Counted from the first letter of the stretch, positions 48,207 through 58,004 are shown. The stretch is 60,942 bases of DNA from Planctomycetota bacterium (GCA_018970605.1 JAGWWA010000006.1:1-60942); one strand, 5' to 3'. Numbers and translations are program-made. The notes: generated by a model from the sequence alone, not told the origin.

Positions 48207-51200
48207 ATGCGAGGCCTGTCTTCAGCCGCCATGGCCGGCCTCGTCGCCGCGGCGGTGGTGGTGTCCGCGGAGGCGGTGGTGTCCGCGGAGGCGGGGGTGC
48301 GCCCGGCGACGGCCTCCCCGCCCAACGTGGTCGTGATCCTGGCCGACGACCTCGGCTTCTCAGACCTCGGCTGCCAGGGGGGCGAGATCGACACGCCGAA
48401 CCTCGACCGGCTCGCCGCTGGCGGACTTCGCTACACGCAGGCCTCGAACACCGCCCGCTGCTGGCCCACGCGGGCGGCACTCTTGACGGGCTACTACGCG
48501 CAGGCCATCCGCCGCGATGCGCTGCCCGGGGGCGATGGCGGCGTGAAGTTCACGCGGCCCGCCTGGGCCCGGCTTCTTCCCTCCCTGCTCGCGGCCGCCG
48601 GCTACCGCAGCTACCACTCGGGAAAATGGCACGTCGATGGTGATCCACTGGCCCAGGGCTTTCATCGGTCACTCGACATCGGCACCGTCGGGCAGAGCAA
48701 CTACTTCGATCCCGCGGGTGCGACGGGCACGTCACCGGCGAGCCGAGCGGACGACTTCTATGCCACGACGGCGATCGGCGACCATGCCGTCGCCTGCCTT
48801 GCCGAGCATGCGCGGGATCACTCAGGAACACCCTTCTTCCAGTATGTCGCGTTCACCGCGCCCCACTTCCCGCTCCACGCTCCGTCCGATCTGGTGGCGA
48901 AGTATCGCGACCGGTATCGCGCCGGCTGGGATGACCTGCGGCGCGCCCGCGTGGCGCGGCTGAAGGATCTCGGCATCGTCACGACACCGCCGGCCGCGAT
49001 CGAACGGGAGGTCGGCCCCCCTTATTCGTTCCCCGACGCCATCAAGGCGCTCGGCCCCGGCGAGATCGATCGGCCCCTGCCGTGGGAGACGCTCACACCC
49101 GAGCAGCGGGAGTTTCAGGCCGCGAAGATGGCGATCCATGCGGCGATGGTCGAGGGGATGGATCGCGAGGTCGGCCGGATCGTCGCCCAGCTCGAGGCGA
49201 TGCGGGCGATCGACGACACGCTGATCCTGTTCCTCAGCGACAACGGCGCCTCGGCCGAGATCATGGTCCGCGGAGAGGGGCACGATCCGGCGGCGCCACC
49301 GGGCTCGCGGAAGACGTTTCTGTGCCTCGGGCCGGGCTGGTCGAGCTGCTGCAACGCCCCGTTTCGGCGGCACAAGACCTGGGTTCACGAGGGAGGCATC
49401 GCCACGCCGTGGATCGTCCACTGGCCCCGTGGGATTTCAGGGCGGGGAGAGCTCCGCACACAGCCCGTTCACGCCGTCGATCTCGTGCCCACCATGTTGG
49501 ATCTCGCGGGCCTGGGATTCCCGAACGAACTCGACGGCAACTCGGTGCCGCCGCCGCATGGCCGCAGTTTTGCGGGCTCGCTCGCGGATGCCTCGGCACC
49601 GCCGGCCCACGACGCCCTCTGGTGGTGCCACGAAGGCAATCGCGCGGTTCGCGTGGGCGACATGAAGCTCGTGGCGACGAAGCAGGGGTCATGGGAACTC
49701 TACGATCTTGCAGCCGACCGCTGCGAGACGCGCAACCTCGCGGCGTCCGAGCCGGGAACGGTCGCGGCGCTCGAGGCCCAATGGAAACGGATCGCCGACG
49801 AGTGCCGCGATCGTTCGACGCTTGACGCTGCGGCGACGCCCAAGGCGGCCGCATCGGCTCGGTCTCGACGGCCGAACATCATCTACGTGATGACCGACGA
49901 CCAGGGCTACGGTGACATCGCCGCTCACGGCAATCCGGTGATCAAGACGCCGAATCTCGACCGGCTTCATCGGGAGAGCGTGCGGCTCACCGAGTTTCAT
50001 GCAAGCCCCACGTGCGCACCGACGCGGGCGGCCCTGCTCACCGGGCGTCATGAGTTCCATTCGGGCGTCACGCATACGATTCTCGAGCGGGAGCGGCTGG
50101 CGCTCTCCGCCACCACGCTGCCCCAGGTGCTGAAACCCGCCGGCTACACCACCGGCATCTTCGGGAAGTGGCACCTCGGCGACGAAGACGACCACCAGCC
50201 CGGCCGTCGCGGCTTCGACCGCTCGTTCATCCACGGCGCGGGGGGCATCGGCCAGACGTATCCCGGCAGCTGCGGCGACGTCGAGGGCAACAGGTACGTC
50301 GATCCCGTGATCCGCAGCGACGGGGTGTTCGTGGCGACGAAGGGGTACTGCACCGATGTGTTCTTCGACGAGGCGATCGCCTGGATGCGCGGCTGCAGGA
50401 AGAACGAAACACCGTTCTTCTGCATGATCACGCCCAACGCCCCGCACGCGCCGCTCGACTGTCCGGAGGGCTCGGATGCGGTGTACCTCGATCTGCTCGA
50501 GAGGGAGGGCGCGGGCGACCCGAAGCAGCGGGCCCAGATCGCGAAGTTCTACGGCATGATCGAGAACATCGACACGAACGTCGGCCGGCTCCTCGCCGAA
50601 CTCGACCGGCTCGGGATGGCCGAGGAGACGCTCGTGGTGTTCACGACCGACAACGGCACGGCCACCGGTGCGAGCGTCTCCAACGCCGGGATGCGCGGGG
50701 CGAAGGGCACCGTCTGGCGGGGAGGCACGCGGGTGCCGTCGTTCTGGCGGTGGAAGGGATCGCTGCCCGAGGGCGTCGATGTGCCGGTGGTGACCGCCCA
50801 CCTCGACGTGCTGCCGACGCTCTGCGAGATCGCCGGCGCCGAGATTCCGCCAGAGGTCGCGGCGAAGCTCGAGGGCCGCAGCCTCGTGCCACTGCTCCGA
50901 GACGCGACCGCCGTGTGGCCCGACCGGCCGCTCGTGACGCACCAGGGCCGCTGGAAGCGGGGGCACGCGGCGGCGAGCCAGTTCGACAACGTCCGCGTTC
51001 GCGAAGGTCGCTGGAGCCTCGTCAACGTCGCCAACCGACCCGATGGCTGGGAACTCTACGACGTGGCCGCCGACCCCGGCGAATCGCAGGACGTGGCCCA
51101 TGGCAACCGGGACGTGGTCCGCCGCCTCACCGAGTTCTATGACCGGTGGTGGGCGGGCGTGCAGGGCGATCTGGTCAACGAAGACGTGGACGGTCCTGCC

Positions 51201-52229
51201 GAGAACCCATTCAAGGTGGCGTATCGTCGCCAGCAGGAATCGACCTCCGCGAAGAATCCCCCGGCCGGGAAACCAGCAGGCAAGAAGTCAGCAGGCAAGA
51301 AGCCTGCGGGCAGGAATCAGAATGCGGCAGGGAAGCAGGAAACCCCGGCGGAGCAGTTTCCGCCCCCGACGTTTGCCGATGTGGCCTACGGCCCGCATCC
51401 GAAGCAGGTGATGCACGTCTGGCTCGCCGCTGATGCCACCCCCGCACGTCCTGCGCCGCTCGTCTTCTTCATCCATGGCGGAGGCTGGCGGAAGGGAAAC
51501 CGGTATGCCAAGCTCGGCGAGGTGCTGCCGGCGATGCTCGAGAAGGGCGTCTCTGTCGTCTCGATTGAATACCGGTTCATCGAGGAGGCCATGGCCGAAG
51601 GCATTCACCCGCCCGTGAAGGCGCCGCTGACGGATGCGGCGAGAGCCTTGCAGACGGTGCGGTCGCGAGCTGCCGACTGGCACGTCGATTCCGGGCGGAT
51701 CGCCGCCTGCGGGAGTTCGGCCGGGGCATGCTCGAGCCTCTGGCTTGCGTTCCACGACGACATGGCCGATCCGGCGAGCGCCGACCCGGTGGCCCGCGAA
51801 TCGACGCGGCTCATGGCGGCGGCGGTGATCGGCGCCCAGACGTCGCTCGATCCGGACCAGATGCGCGAGTGGACGCCGAACAGCACCTACGGCGGCCACG
51901 CCTTCGGGATCATCGGAGGCCGGGAAGGGGTCACCGACGCGTTTGCCGAGTTCCTCGCGGCCCGCGATAGGCTTCTTCCCGAGATCGCGACGTATTCGCC
52001 CTACGCGCTGGTCTCGGCCGATGATCCGCCCGTCTATCTCGTCTATGCGTCGGCGCCCGATCTGGGCAAGCCAGCGAAGGACCCGACACACTCGGCCAAC
52101 TTCGGCGCGAAGCTCAAGGAGCGGCTCGACGCGGTCGGCGTGGACTGTGAACTGGCCTATCCGGAGGCCAAAACCAGGCACATCACCGTGAAGGAGTATC
52201 TCTGCGATGTCCTCGTGCCGCGTGACTGA
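48207..52229 (+). CDS. Two sulfatases fused to an alpha/beta-hydrolase, 1340 aa
   Basis: One uninterrupted frame with three enzymes. A signal peptide (its end is duplicated as AEAVVSAEAVVSAEAG) precedes sulfatase 1 (about 38-520; VVILADDLGFSDLG, signature ARCWPTRAALLTGYY with C85, FLSDNGAS). Sulfatase 2 (about 550-1000) has IIYVMTDDQGYGDIA, CAPTRAALLTGRHEF with C603, FGKWHLGDE and FTTDNGTA. A Lys/Ala/Gly/Pro-rich linker (about 1015-1050) leads to an esterase domain: HGGGWRKG near 1090, GSSAGACSS with nucleophile S1171, and a likely late histidine in the ETKRHITV-like end (AKTRHITV). All three active sites look intact. The product is likely a periplasmic or surface deacylating sulfatase (inference). 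Confidence 0.9.
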   Translation: MRGLSSAAMAGLVAAAVVVSAEAVVSAEAGVRPATASPPNVVVILADDLGFSDLGCQGGEIDTPNLDRLAAGGLRYTQASNTARCWPTRAALLTGYYAQAIRRDALPGGDGGVKFTRPAWARLLPSLLAAAGYRSYHSGKWHVDGDPLAQGFHRSLDIGTVGQSNYFDPAGATGTSPASRADDFYATTAIGDHAVACLAEHARDHSGTPFFQYVAFTAPHFPLHAPSDLVAKYRDRYRAGWDDLRRARVARLKDLGIVTTPPAAIEREVGPPYSFPDAIKALGPGEIDRPLPWETLTPEQREFQAAKMAIHAAMVEGMDREVGRIVAQLEAMRAIDDTLILFLSDNGASAEIMVRGEGHDPAAPPGSRKTFLCLGPGWSSCCNAPFRRHKTWVHEGGIATPWIVHWPRGISGRGELRTQPVHAVDLVPTMLDLAGLGFPNELDGNSVPPPHGRSFAGSLADASAPPAHDALWWCHEGNRAVRVGDMKLVATKQGSWELYDLAADRCETRNLAASEPGTVAALEAQWKRIADECRDRSTLDAAATPKAAASARSRRPNIIYVMTDDQGYGDIAAHGNPVIKTPNLDRLHRESVRLTEFHASPTCAPTRAALLTGRHEFHSGVTHTILERERLALSATTLPQVLKPAGYTTGIFGKWHLGDEDDHQPGRRGFDRSFIHGAGGIGQTYPGSCGDVEGNRYVDPVIRSDGVFVATKGYCTDVFFDEAIAWMRGCRKNETPFFCMITPNAPHAPLDCPEGSDAVYLDLLEREGAGDPKQRAQIAKFYGMIENIDTNVGRLLAELDRLGMAEETLVVFTTDNGTATGASVSNAGMRGAKGTVWRGGTRVPSFWRWKGSLPEGVDVPVVTAHLDVLPTLCEIAGAEIPPEVAAKLEGRSLVPLLRDATAVWPDRPLVTHQGRWKRGHAAASQFDNVRVREGRWSLVNVANRPDGWELYDVAADPGESQDVAHGNRDVVRRLTEFYDRWWAGVQGDLVNEDVDGPAENPFKVAYRRQQESTSAKNPPAGKPAGKKSAGKKPAGRNQNAAGKQETPAEQFPPPTFADVAYGPHPKQVMHVWLAADATPARPAPLVFFIHGGGWRKGNRYAKLGEVLPAMLEKGVSVVSIEYRFIEEAMAEGIHPPVKAPLTDAARALQTVRSRAADWHVDSGRIAACGSSAGACSSLWLAFHDDMADPASADPVARESTRLMAAAVIGAQTSLDPDQMREWTPNSTYGGHAFGIIGGREGVTDAFAEFLAARDRLLPEIATYSPYALVSADDPPVYLVYASAPDLGKPAKDPTHSANFGAKLKERLDAVGVDCELAYPEAKTRHITVKEYLCDVLVPRD

Positions 52230-52372
52230 CGAGGTCTCGTCGGGCGTCGCAGGATTCTGCCGGGCGCATGAAGGTCTTCATATCCGCGAACCGCGACCCA
52301 GCTCGTCCCGGACGGGCATTCATGAATGAGTGCTTCCGAAGAGGATCGTTGGATCAGGTGGAGGAGGTGATG

Positions 52373-55297
52373 ATGCGAGTGGGTTTGATCCTTGCCGTGC
52401 TGGCACTCGGCGTGGCGGTCCCGGTGCGGTTCCAGTCGGCTGCCACCGCCGCCGACACGAATCCGCCGACGCGTCGGCCGAACATCGTCGTCTTTCTCTG
52501 CGACGACCTCGGCAGCGGCGACCTTTCCTGCCTGGGCTCGCGGGATATCAAGACCCCCGAGATCGATGCCCTGTTTGCCCGCGGCACGAGGCTCTCCCGG
52601 CACTGGGCGGGCAGTGCGGTGTGTGCCCCGAGCCGCTGTGTGCTGCTCACGGGCAGGCATCCCGGCCATGCCGTCGTCCGCTCGAATCGCGAAGCGAAGC
52701 CGGAGGGGCAGGCGTCTATGCCGGCCGGCACGGCGACACTCGCGTCGCTCCTGCGGGATGCGGGTTATGCGACGGGCTGCTTCGGCAAGTGGGGCTTGGG
52801 CGCTCCGGGGAGCACGTCGGAGCCGCTGGCCTGCGGATTCGAGAGGTTCTTCGGCTACAACTGCCAGCGCGAGGCCCACGGCTACTATCCGCAGCAGCTC
52901 TGGAGCGACCGCGAGCGGATTGCCATCGACAACCCGCCGGTGCCCCGGGGCGGGACGGTTTCGGCCGACCCACCCCCCACCGACGCCGCCTTCGCGAGCT
53001 TCTCGGGAACGACCTACTCGGCCGACCTGATCGCCGAGCAGCACCTGGCGTTCGTGCGGGCCAATGCCGCGAGGCCGTTCTTTCTGTACGTCCCCACGAC
53101 AGTCCCGCACCTGGCGCTCCAGGTGCCCGACGACGAGCCGTCGCTCGCGGGCTACCGCGACCACTTCGGCGACGAGCAGCCGTATCTCGGGGGCCGGGGC
53201 TACGTCCCATGCCGCCGGCCGCTGGCCACCTATGCGGCGATGATCACGCGGCTGGATCGCGAGGTGGGCCGGATCATGAAACTCCTCGATGAGTTGAACC
53301 TTGCCGATGACACGATCGTCGTGTTCTCGAGCGACAACGGGGCCACGATTCCGGGAACTGGCGGCCTCGATACGCAGCGACTCGCGAGCAACGGCACGCT
53401 TCGCGACTGGAAGGGTTCGCCCTACGAGGGCGGCCTCAGGGTGCCGACGGTCGCCGTCTGGCCCGGCCGAATCGCCGCCGGCCGCGTGGTCGATTCGCCA
53501 ACCGGTTTCGAGGACTGGCTGCCGACGCTTCTCGACCTCGCGGGCCTTGCCGAGCGGATACCGGCGGGTGTTGACGGCATGAGTCTCGCCGAGGTGCTTC
53601 GCGGACAGGCTGAGCCGCCGAAGGAGCGGATGCTCTACCGCGAACTCACCGAGGGCCGGTGGCAGGCGGCGGTGGAAGGCGCGTGGAAGGCGATCCGCCG
53701 GGCTGCGGGTCCGAAGAAGCCCGCCGAGCCGGGGCCCATCGAACTCTACGATCTGGCGGCGGATCCGTCGGAGACGAAGAACGTCTCAGGGCGAAACCCC
53801 GCGGTGGCCGAACGGATGCGGGCGATCCTCGACCGCGAGCACGTGCCGCACCCAGACTGGCCCCTCCCGTTCGCCGACGCCGCCGGCGATCCGCGGGCAC
53901 CTCGTGCCGCGGCCCGCCCGCCGAACGTCGTGGTCGTGTTCATCGACGACCTGGGCTACGGCGACATCGGGCCATACGGCGCCACGAAACAGAAGACTCC
54001 GCACCTCGACCGGATGGCCCGCGAGGGCATGAAGCTCACGAGTTTCTACGCCGCGCCGGTCTGCTCGGTCTCGCGGGCTCAACTGCTCACCGGCTGTTAT
54101 GGAGTGCGGGTCTCGGTGCCGGGCGTGTTCTTTCCGGCTGGAAAGAATGGCCTGAACCCCGCGGAGGTCACGGTCGCCGAGCGGCTCAAAACCCTCGGAT
54201 ATGCGACCGCCTGCTTCGGCAAGTGGCACCTCGGGGACCAGCCCGAGTTCCTTCCCTGCCGCCAGGGTTTCGACAGCTATCTCGGGATCCCGTACTCCAA
54301 CGACATGCAGAAGACGTCTGCGGAAACCGGTGAGAAGGTGGTGCCGCTCGTCCGCGACGATCGTGTCGTCGAACTGCTCACCCATGAGATGCAGGGCACG
54401 ATCGTGGAGCGGTGCACCAACGAGGCCGTGGCCTTCATCCGCGAATGCGAGACGAAGCCCTTTCTGCTCTACGTTCCCCACACGGCGGTGCATGTGCCGC
54501 TCGCGCCAGGCGAGCGATTTCGTGGACACAGTGGCAATGGCCGGTTCGGTGACTGGGTCGAGGAGGTCGACTGGAGCATGGGCAGGATTCTCGACACGCT
54601 GCGGGAGGAGGGGCTCGATGACGACACGCTCGTGATCTTCACAAGCGACAACGGCCCCTGGGCGGTGATGGGCAACGATGGCGGCTCGGCCGGTCCGCTG
54701 CGGGGCGCGAAGGCCAGCACCTGGGAAGGGGGCGTCCGGGTGCCGACGATCGCCTGGTGGCCGGGACGGGTGCCGGCTGGCAGCACGTGCGACGCGTTTG
54801 CGGGCACGATCGATCTCCTGCCGACGTTTGTTCGCCTCGCCGGCGGCGAGGTGAACGACGGGCCCGCGATCGACGGCCGTGACATCTCGGGCCTGCTCAT
54901 GGGGACGAGCCACGAACCGGCCCGCGAGGCCCACTACTACTTCAAGGGGACGGCGCTCCAGGCGGTTCGCGATGGCCGCTGGAAGCTCGCCATCGCGCCG
55001 CAGCCGAGTGGTGCTGCCGCCGGGAGCGCCGCCGTCGAGGCCTCAGTGGTACAGCCGCGGCTCTACGATCTCCAAGCCGACATCGGCGAGACGACCGACG
55101 TCTCGACGAAGCATCCCGACGTCGTCGTCCGCCTCCGCCTGCTGGCTGAGCGGATGGCCGCCGAACTCTGCGGCCCGCAGGCTCCGGGCCGTCGCCCGGC
55201 GGGAACCGTCGCGGAGCCACGGTATCTCTACCCGGTCGTCGAGGAGCCGGCGGCTTCAACGCCGACGAAACGACGGATGAAAAAGCCTGCGGCCTGA
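52373..55297 (+). CDS. Two-sulfatase fusion protein, 974 aa
   Basis: The frame is open from 52268, but GAGGAGG (52361-52367) points to the ATG at 52373, giving a signal peptide (MRVGLILAVLALGVAVPV). Sulfatase 1 (about 35-500): IVVFLCDDLGSGDLSCLG, CAPSRCVLLTGRHPG (C84), FGKWGLGAPG, FSSDNGAT. A short linker (ADAAGDPRAPRAAARPP) leads to sulfatase 2 (about 525-950): VVVFIDDLGYGDIG, CSVSRAQLLTGCYG (C564; Val replaces the usual Pro), FGKWHLGDQ, FTSDNGPW. There is no second signal peptide. The end is Arg/Lys-rich. Confidence 0.9.
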   Translation: MRVGLILAVLALGVAVPVRFQSAATAADTNPPTRRPNIVVFLCDDLGSGDLSCLGSRDIKTPEIDALFARGTRLSRHWAGSAVCAPSRCVLLTGRHPGHAVVRSNREAKPEGQASMPAGTATLASLLRDAGYATGCFGKWGLGAPGSTSEPLACGFERFFGYNCQREAHGYYPQQLWSDRERIAIDNPPVPRGGTVSADPPPTDAAFASFSGTTYSADLIAEQHLAFVRANAARPFFLYVPTTVPHLALQVPDDEPSLAGYRDHFGDEQPYLGGRGYVPCRRPLATYAAMITRLDREVGRIMKLLDELNLADDTIVVFSSDNGATIPGTGGLDTQRLASNGTLRDWKGSPYEGGLRVPTVAVWPGRIAAGRVVDSPTGFEDWLPTLLDLAGLAERIPAGVDGMSLAEVLRGQAEPPKERMLYRELTEGRWQAAVEGAWKAIRRAAGPKKPAEPGPIELYDLAADPSETKNVSGRNPAVAERMRAILDREHVPHPDWPLPFADAAGDPRAPRAAARPPNVVVVFIDDLGYGDIGPYGATKQKTPHLDRMAREGMKLTSFYAAPVCSVSRAQLLTGCYGVRVSVPGVFFPAGKNGLNPAEVTVAERLKTLGYATACFGKWHLGDQPEFLPCRQGFDSYLGIPYSNDMQKTSAETGEKVVPLVRDDRVVELLTHEMQGTIVERCTNEAVAFIRECETKPFLLYVPHTAVHVPLAPGERFRGHSGNGRFGDWVEEVDWSMGRILDTLREEGLDDDTLVIFTSDNGPWAVMGNDGGSAGPLRGAKASTWEGGVRVPTIAWWPGRVPAGSTCDAFAGTIDLLPTFVRLAGGEVNDGPAIDGRDISGLLMGTSHEPAREAHYYFKGTALQAVRDGRWKLAIAPQPSGAAAGSAAVEASVVQPRLYDLQADIGETTDVSTKHPDVVVRLRLLAERMAAELCGPQAPGRRPAGTVAEPRYLYPVVEEPAASTPTKRRMKKPAA

Positions 55298-55377
55298 CCC
55301 ACGGTACGCCGATCAGCGGGTATTCTTGCGGCGCTGGTCTGCGTGGACCAGCATCAGAATCTGAGGAGGGGGGCACC

Positions 55378-55623
55378 ATGGCGACGAAGCACGATCCTCG
55401 GCAGGCTGGTGACGGCACGGCCGCGAGCCCGGTGGGCCTGGCCCTGTTTTGGGTCTACGTGGCGCTCTACGGCGGCTTCATGGCGCTGGTGCTCGTGCGG
55501 CCCGACCTCCTCTCGCTGCGGCCGTTCGGCGGCGTGAACCTCGCGATCGTCTACGGCATGGGGCTGATCGCGGCCGCGTTCGCGCTGGCGGTCGCCTACA
55601 TGATCCTTCGGTCGGGACGTTGA
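55378..55623 (+). CDS. DUF485 membrane protein (YjcH-like)
   Basis: An 81-residue inner-membrane protein with two transmembrane helices (about 19-40 and 54-76) separated by a short loop. This is the DUF485 pattern found directly before ActP-type symporters (YjcH in E. coli). GAGGAGGG lies 5-12 nt upstream of the ATG. The 15-bp gap to the symporter gene supports an operon. DUF485 proteins are presumed accessory to the transporter; no activity is known. Confidence 0.88.
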   Translation: MATKHDPRQAGDGTAASPVGLALFWVYVALYGGFMALVLVRPDLLSLRPFGGVNLAIVYGMGLIAAAFALAVAYMILRSGR

Positions 55624-55638
55624 GGGAGTCGCCGTCGC

Positions 55639-57393
55639 ATGATCCACCAGACCTCGTTCGTCGCCGTCGCCATCTTCGCCGCCTTCGTGCTCGGGGTGCT
55701 CGGACTCTCGTTCTGGCTGGGCCGCAAGGGGCAGTCGGCCAGCGGCTACTACGCCGCCCACGGCCAGATCCACTGGTTCGTCAACGGGATCGCCTTCGCC
55801 GGCGACTATCTGTCGGCCGCGTCGTTTCTCGGCATCTGCGGGATGATCGCCTTCTCGGGCTACGACGGATTCCTCTACTCGATCGGCTTCCTCGCCGGCT
55901 GGATCGTGGCGCTGTTCGTGATCGCCGAGCCGATCAAGGCCCTCGGCACGTTCACGTTCGCCGACGCCCTCGACAGCCGGTTCAACAGCCGCGGCATCAA
56001 GCTCGCCGTCGCCATTTCGACGCTGGTGGTGAGCATCTTCTACCTGATCCCGCAGATGGTCGGCGCCGGTTCGCTCATCAAGCCGCTCCTCGGCCTGCCG
56101 CACGAGGCGGGGGTGATCCTGGTGGGCGTGACGGTGACGCTCATCGTCGTCACGGCGGGCATGGTGTCGACCACCTGGGTGCAGTTCATCAAGGGGTCGC
56201 TGCTCGTCTTCTTCTGCGGCGTGCTCACGGCGCTGATTCTCGGCCGAGGCCTGACGGTGAATGCCGGTCGCCCCGGCGAGGAGAACCTCGCCCCGCAGGT
56301 GAAGACGGTGAAGCCCGACGGCACGGTGCTCGTGGACGGCACGCCGCAGTCGAAGGACCACGATCTGCGACCGGTGGGCACGATCCTCCGGCTGCCCGAG
56401 CGATTCGGCGACGCGCGGACGACCGGCCCGCTCGGGCCACTGGCCTACCTCTCGGCACTCGAGGACTCGACGATCGTCACCTGGTCCGGCAGGAAACATG
56501 CCGACGCCGACGGTTCGCACACCACCTACTCCCCCGTCGAGAAGCGGGGCTCCGACCTGCTCAAGCCCGGTGGATACTTCAAGGGGCTCACGACCGGAAA
56601 ACTCGCCGACAGGCTCGACTTTGCGAGCCTGATGCTCGCGCTGTTCTGCGGCACCGCCTCGCTGCCGCACATCCTGATCCGCTACTACACCGTCAAGGAC
56701 GCCGCCGCGGCCAGGAAGAGCACGGTCGTGGGCATCGCCGCGATCGGCGTGTTCTACGTGCTCACGCTGTTCCTCGGCCTCGGCGCCATGACCTCGGGCG
56801 CCCTCGATCCCACCGACACCAACATGGCGGCGCCGCTCCTGGCGAAGAGCTTCAGCGACACGCTCTTCGCCGTGATTTCGGCAATCGCGTTCACGACCGT
56901 CCTCGGCACCGTCAGCGGCTTGATCATGGCCGGCAGCGGAGCGGTGGCTCACGATCTGGTGGAGAACGTCTTCGGCGTGCGGATGAACGACCACGAGAAG
57001 ATCCGCGTCGGCAAGCTGGCGGCCGTCGGTCTCGGCATCGTGGCGATGGTGCTCGGGATCCTGTTTCGCAACTTCAACGTGAGCTTTCTCGTGGGCTGGG
57101 CCTTCAACATCGCGGCCAGCGCGAACCTGCCGGCCCTCGTCATGCTGCTCTTCTGGCCGCGGACGACGCGGCAGGGGATCATCGCGGCCGTCACGGTGGG
57201 TATGCTGTCGTCGCTGGCATGGATCCTCCTGTCGGCCGACACCTTCGAAAAGGTCTACGGATTGTCGCGGGACACGGCGCTTACCCCGTTCAGCCAGCCG
57301 GGTCTGGTGACGATCCCGCTGGGCTTTCTCGTCCTGGTCGTGGTCTCGCTGCTCACCCCGCCGGCCACCGCGTCCTCCACCTCCCGACGGTAG
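55639..57393 (+). CDS. ActP-like sodium:solute symporter (SSS family)
   Basis: A cation/acetate-type symporter of the sodium:solute symporter family, 584 aa with about 13 membrane helices. Typical stretches are ASGYYAAHGQIHWFVNGIAFAGDYLSAASFLGI (residues 33-66, read in pieces), GTFTFADALDSRFNS, and LALFCGTASLPHILIRYYTVKDAAAARKS (about 333-361). An extracytoplasmic or loop insertion of about 100 residues (about 212-315, Asp/Gly/Lys-rich) is present, as in several ActP relatives. The substrate is probably a short carboxylate; lactate, acetate or pyruvate from sugar breakdown is plausible. It forms an operon with the DUF485 gene. Confidence 0.9.
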   Translation: MIHQTSFVAVAIFAAFVLGVLGLSFWLGRKGQSASGYYAAHGQIHWFVNGIAFAGDYLSAASFLGICGMIAFSGYDGFLYSIGFLAGWIVALFVIAEPIKALGTFTFADALDSRFNSRGIKLAVAISTLVVSIFYLIPQMVGAGSLIKPLLGLPHEAGVILVGVTVTLIVVTAGMVSTTWVQFIKGSLLVFFCGVLTALILGRGLTVNAGRPGEENLAPQVKTVKPDGTVLVDGTPQSKDHDLRPVGTILRLPERFGDARTTGPLGPLAYLSALEDSTIVTWSGRKHADADGSHTTYSPVEKRGSDLLKPGGYFKGLTTGKLADRLDFASLMLALFCGTASLPHILIRYYTVKDAAAARKSTVVGIAAIGVFYVLTLFLGLGAMTSGALDPTDTNMAAPLLAKSFSDTLFAVISAIAFTTVLGTVSGLIMAGSGAVAHDLVENVFGVRMNDHEKIRVGKLAAVGLGIVAMVLGILFRNFNVSFLVGWAFNIAASANLPALVMLLFWPRTTRQGIIAAVTVGMLSSLAWILLSADTFEKVYGLSRDTALTPFSQPGLVTIPLGFLVLVVVSLLTPPATASSTSRR

Positions 57394-57399
57394 CCCCCG

Positions 57400-57948
57400 A
57401 TGCCCCGCAAGAAGCCCGCCCCGCCGCGCCGCGAGGTGATCGCCTGCACCGCCGCCCACCTGCCGGCGATCCAGGCGATCTACAACGACGCCATCCTCAA
57501 CACGACCTCGCTGTACGAATACGCCCCGCGGACCGACGAGGTGATGCGCGAATGGTTTGCGGACCGCGAACGGTCGGGCATACCGGTGCTGGGCATCGAG
57601 TGGGAGCCGGGCGTCCTCGCCGGCTTTGCCACCTGGGGCCCGTTCCGGCCGCGGGCGGCCTACAAGTATTCGATCGAGCACTCGGTCTACGTGGACGAGC
57701 GGTATCGTGGCGAAGGGGTCGGGCGTCAGCTCCTCCAGGCACTGATCGTCGCCGCGAAAAAGCGAGACATCCACATGATCATCGCCGGCATCGATGCCAC
57801 GAACGTGGCGAGCGTGGCTCTGCACAGCTCGCTCGGCTTCCGCTGCTGTGGCACGGTCCGCGAAGCCGGCTTCAAGTTCGGCCGCTGGCTCGACCTCGAG
57901 TTCTGGCAGCTGATCCTGGCGACGCCGGCGAATCCCACGGACGGGTGA
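57400..57948 (+). CDS. GNAT-family N-acetyltransferase (Pat/Bar-like)
   Basis: A 182-residue GNAT enzyme closest in pattern to phosphinothricin acetyltransferase-like proteins: LPAIQAIYNDAILNTTSLYEY (about 21-41), AGFATWGPFRPRAAYKYSIEHSVYVD, the acetyl-CoA-binding RYRGEGVGRQLLQALI (about 100-115), GIDATNVASVALHSSLGF and WLDLEFWQ. The natural substrate may be an amino-acid analogue; the family name does not prove herbicide resistance. It starts 6 bp after the symporter stop, so it is likely in the same transcript. A strong hairpin follows. Confidence 0.88.
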   Translation: MPRKKPAPPRREVIACTAAHLPAIQAIYNDAILNTTSLYEYAPRTDEVMREWFADRERSGIPVLGIEWEPGVLAGFATWGPFRPRAAYKYSIEHSVYVDERYRGEGVGRQLLQALIVAAKKRDIHMIIAGIDATNVASVALHSSLGFRCCGTVREAGFKFGRWLDLEFWQLILATPANPTDG

Positions 57949-58004
57949 CACCGGCTCGTGCGCGTGCCTCCGACAGGCTGCTCCTCGACTGCTCGAGGGC
58001 CAGG

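Noticed and set aside
48257-48293. 18-bp duplication at the end of the signal peptide of the 1340-residue protein
   Set aside because: It only repeats AEAVVS near the cleavage site. It is probably neutral slippage and is recorded only in the gene entry.
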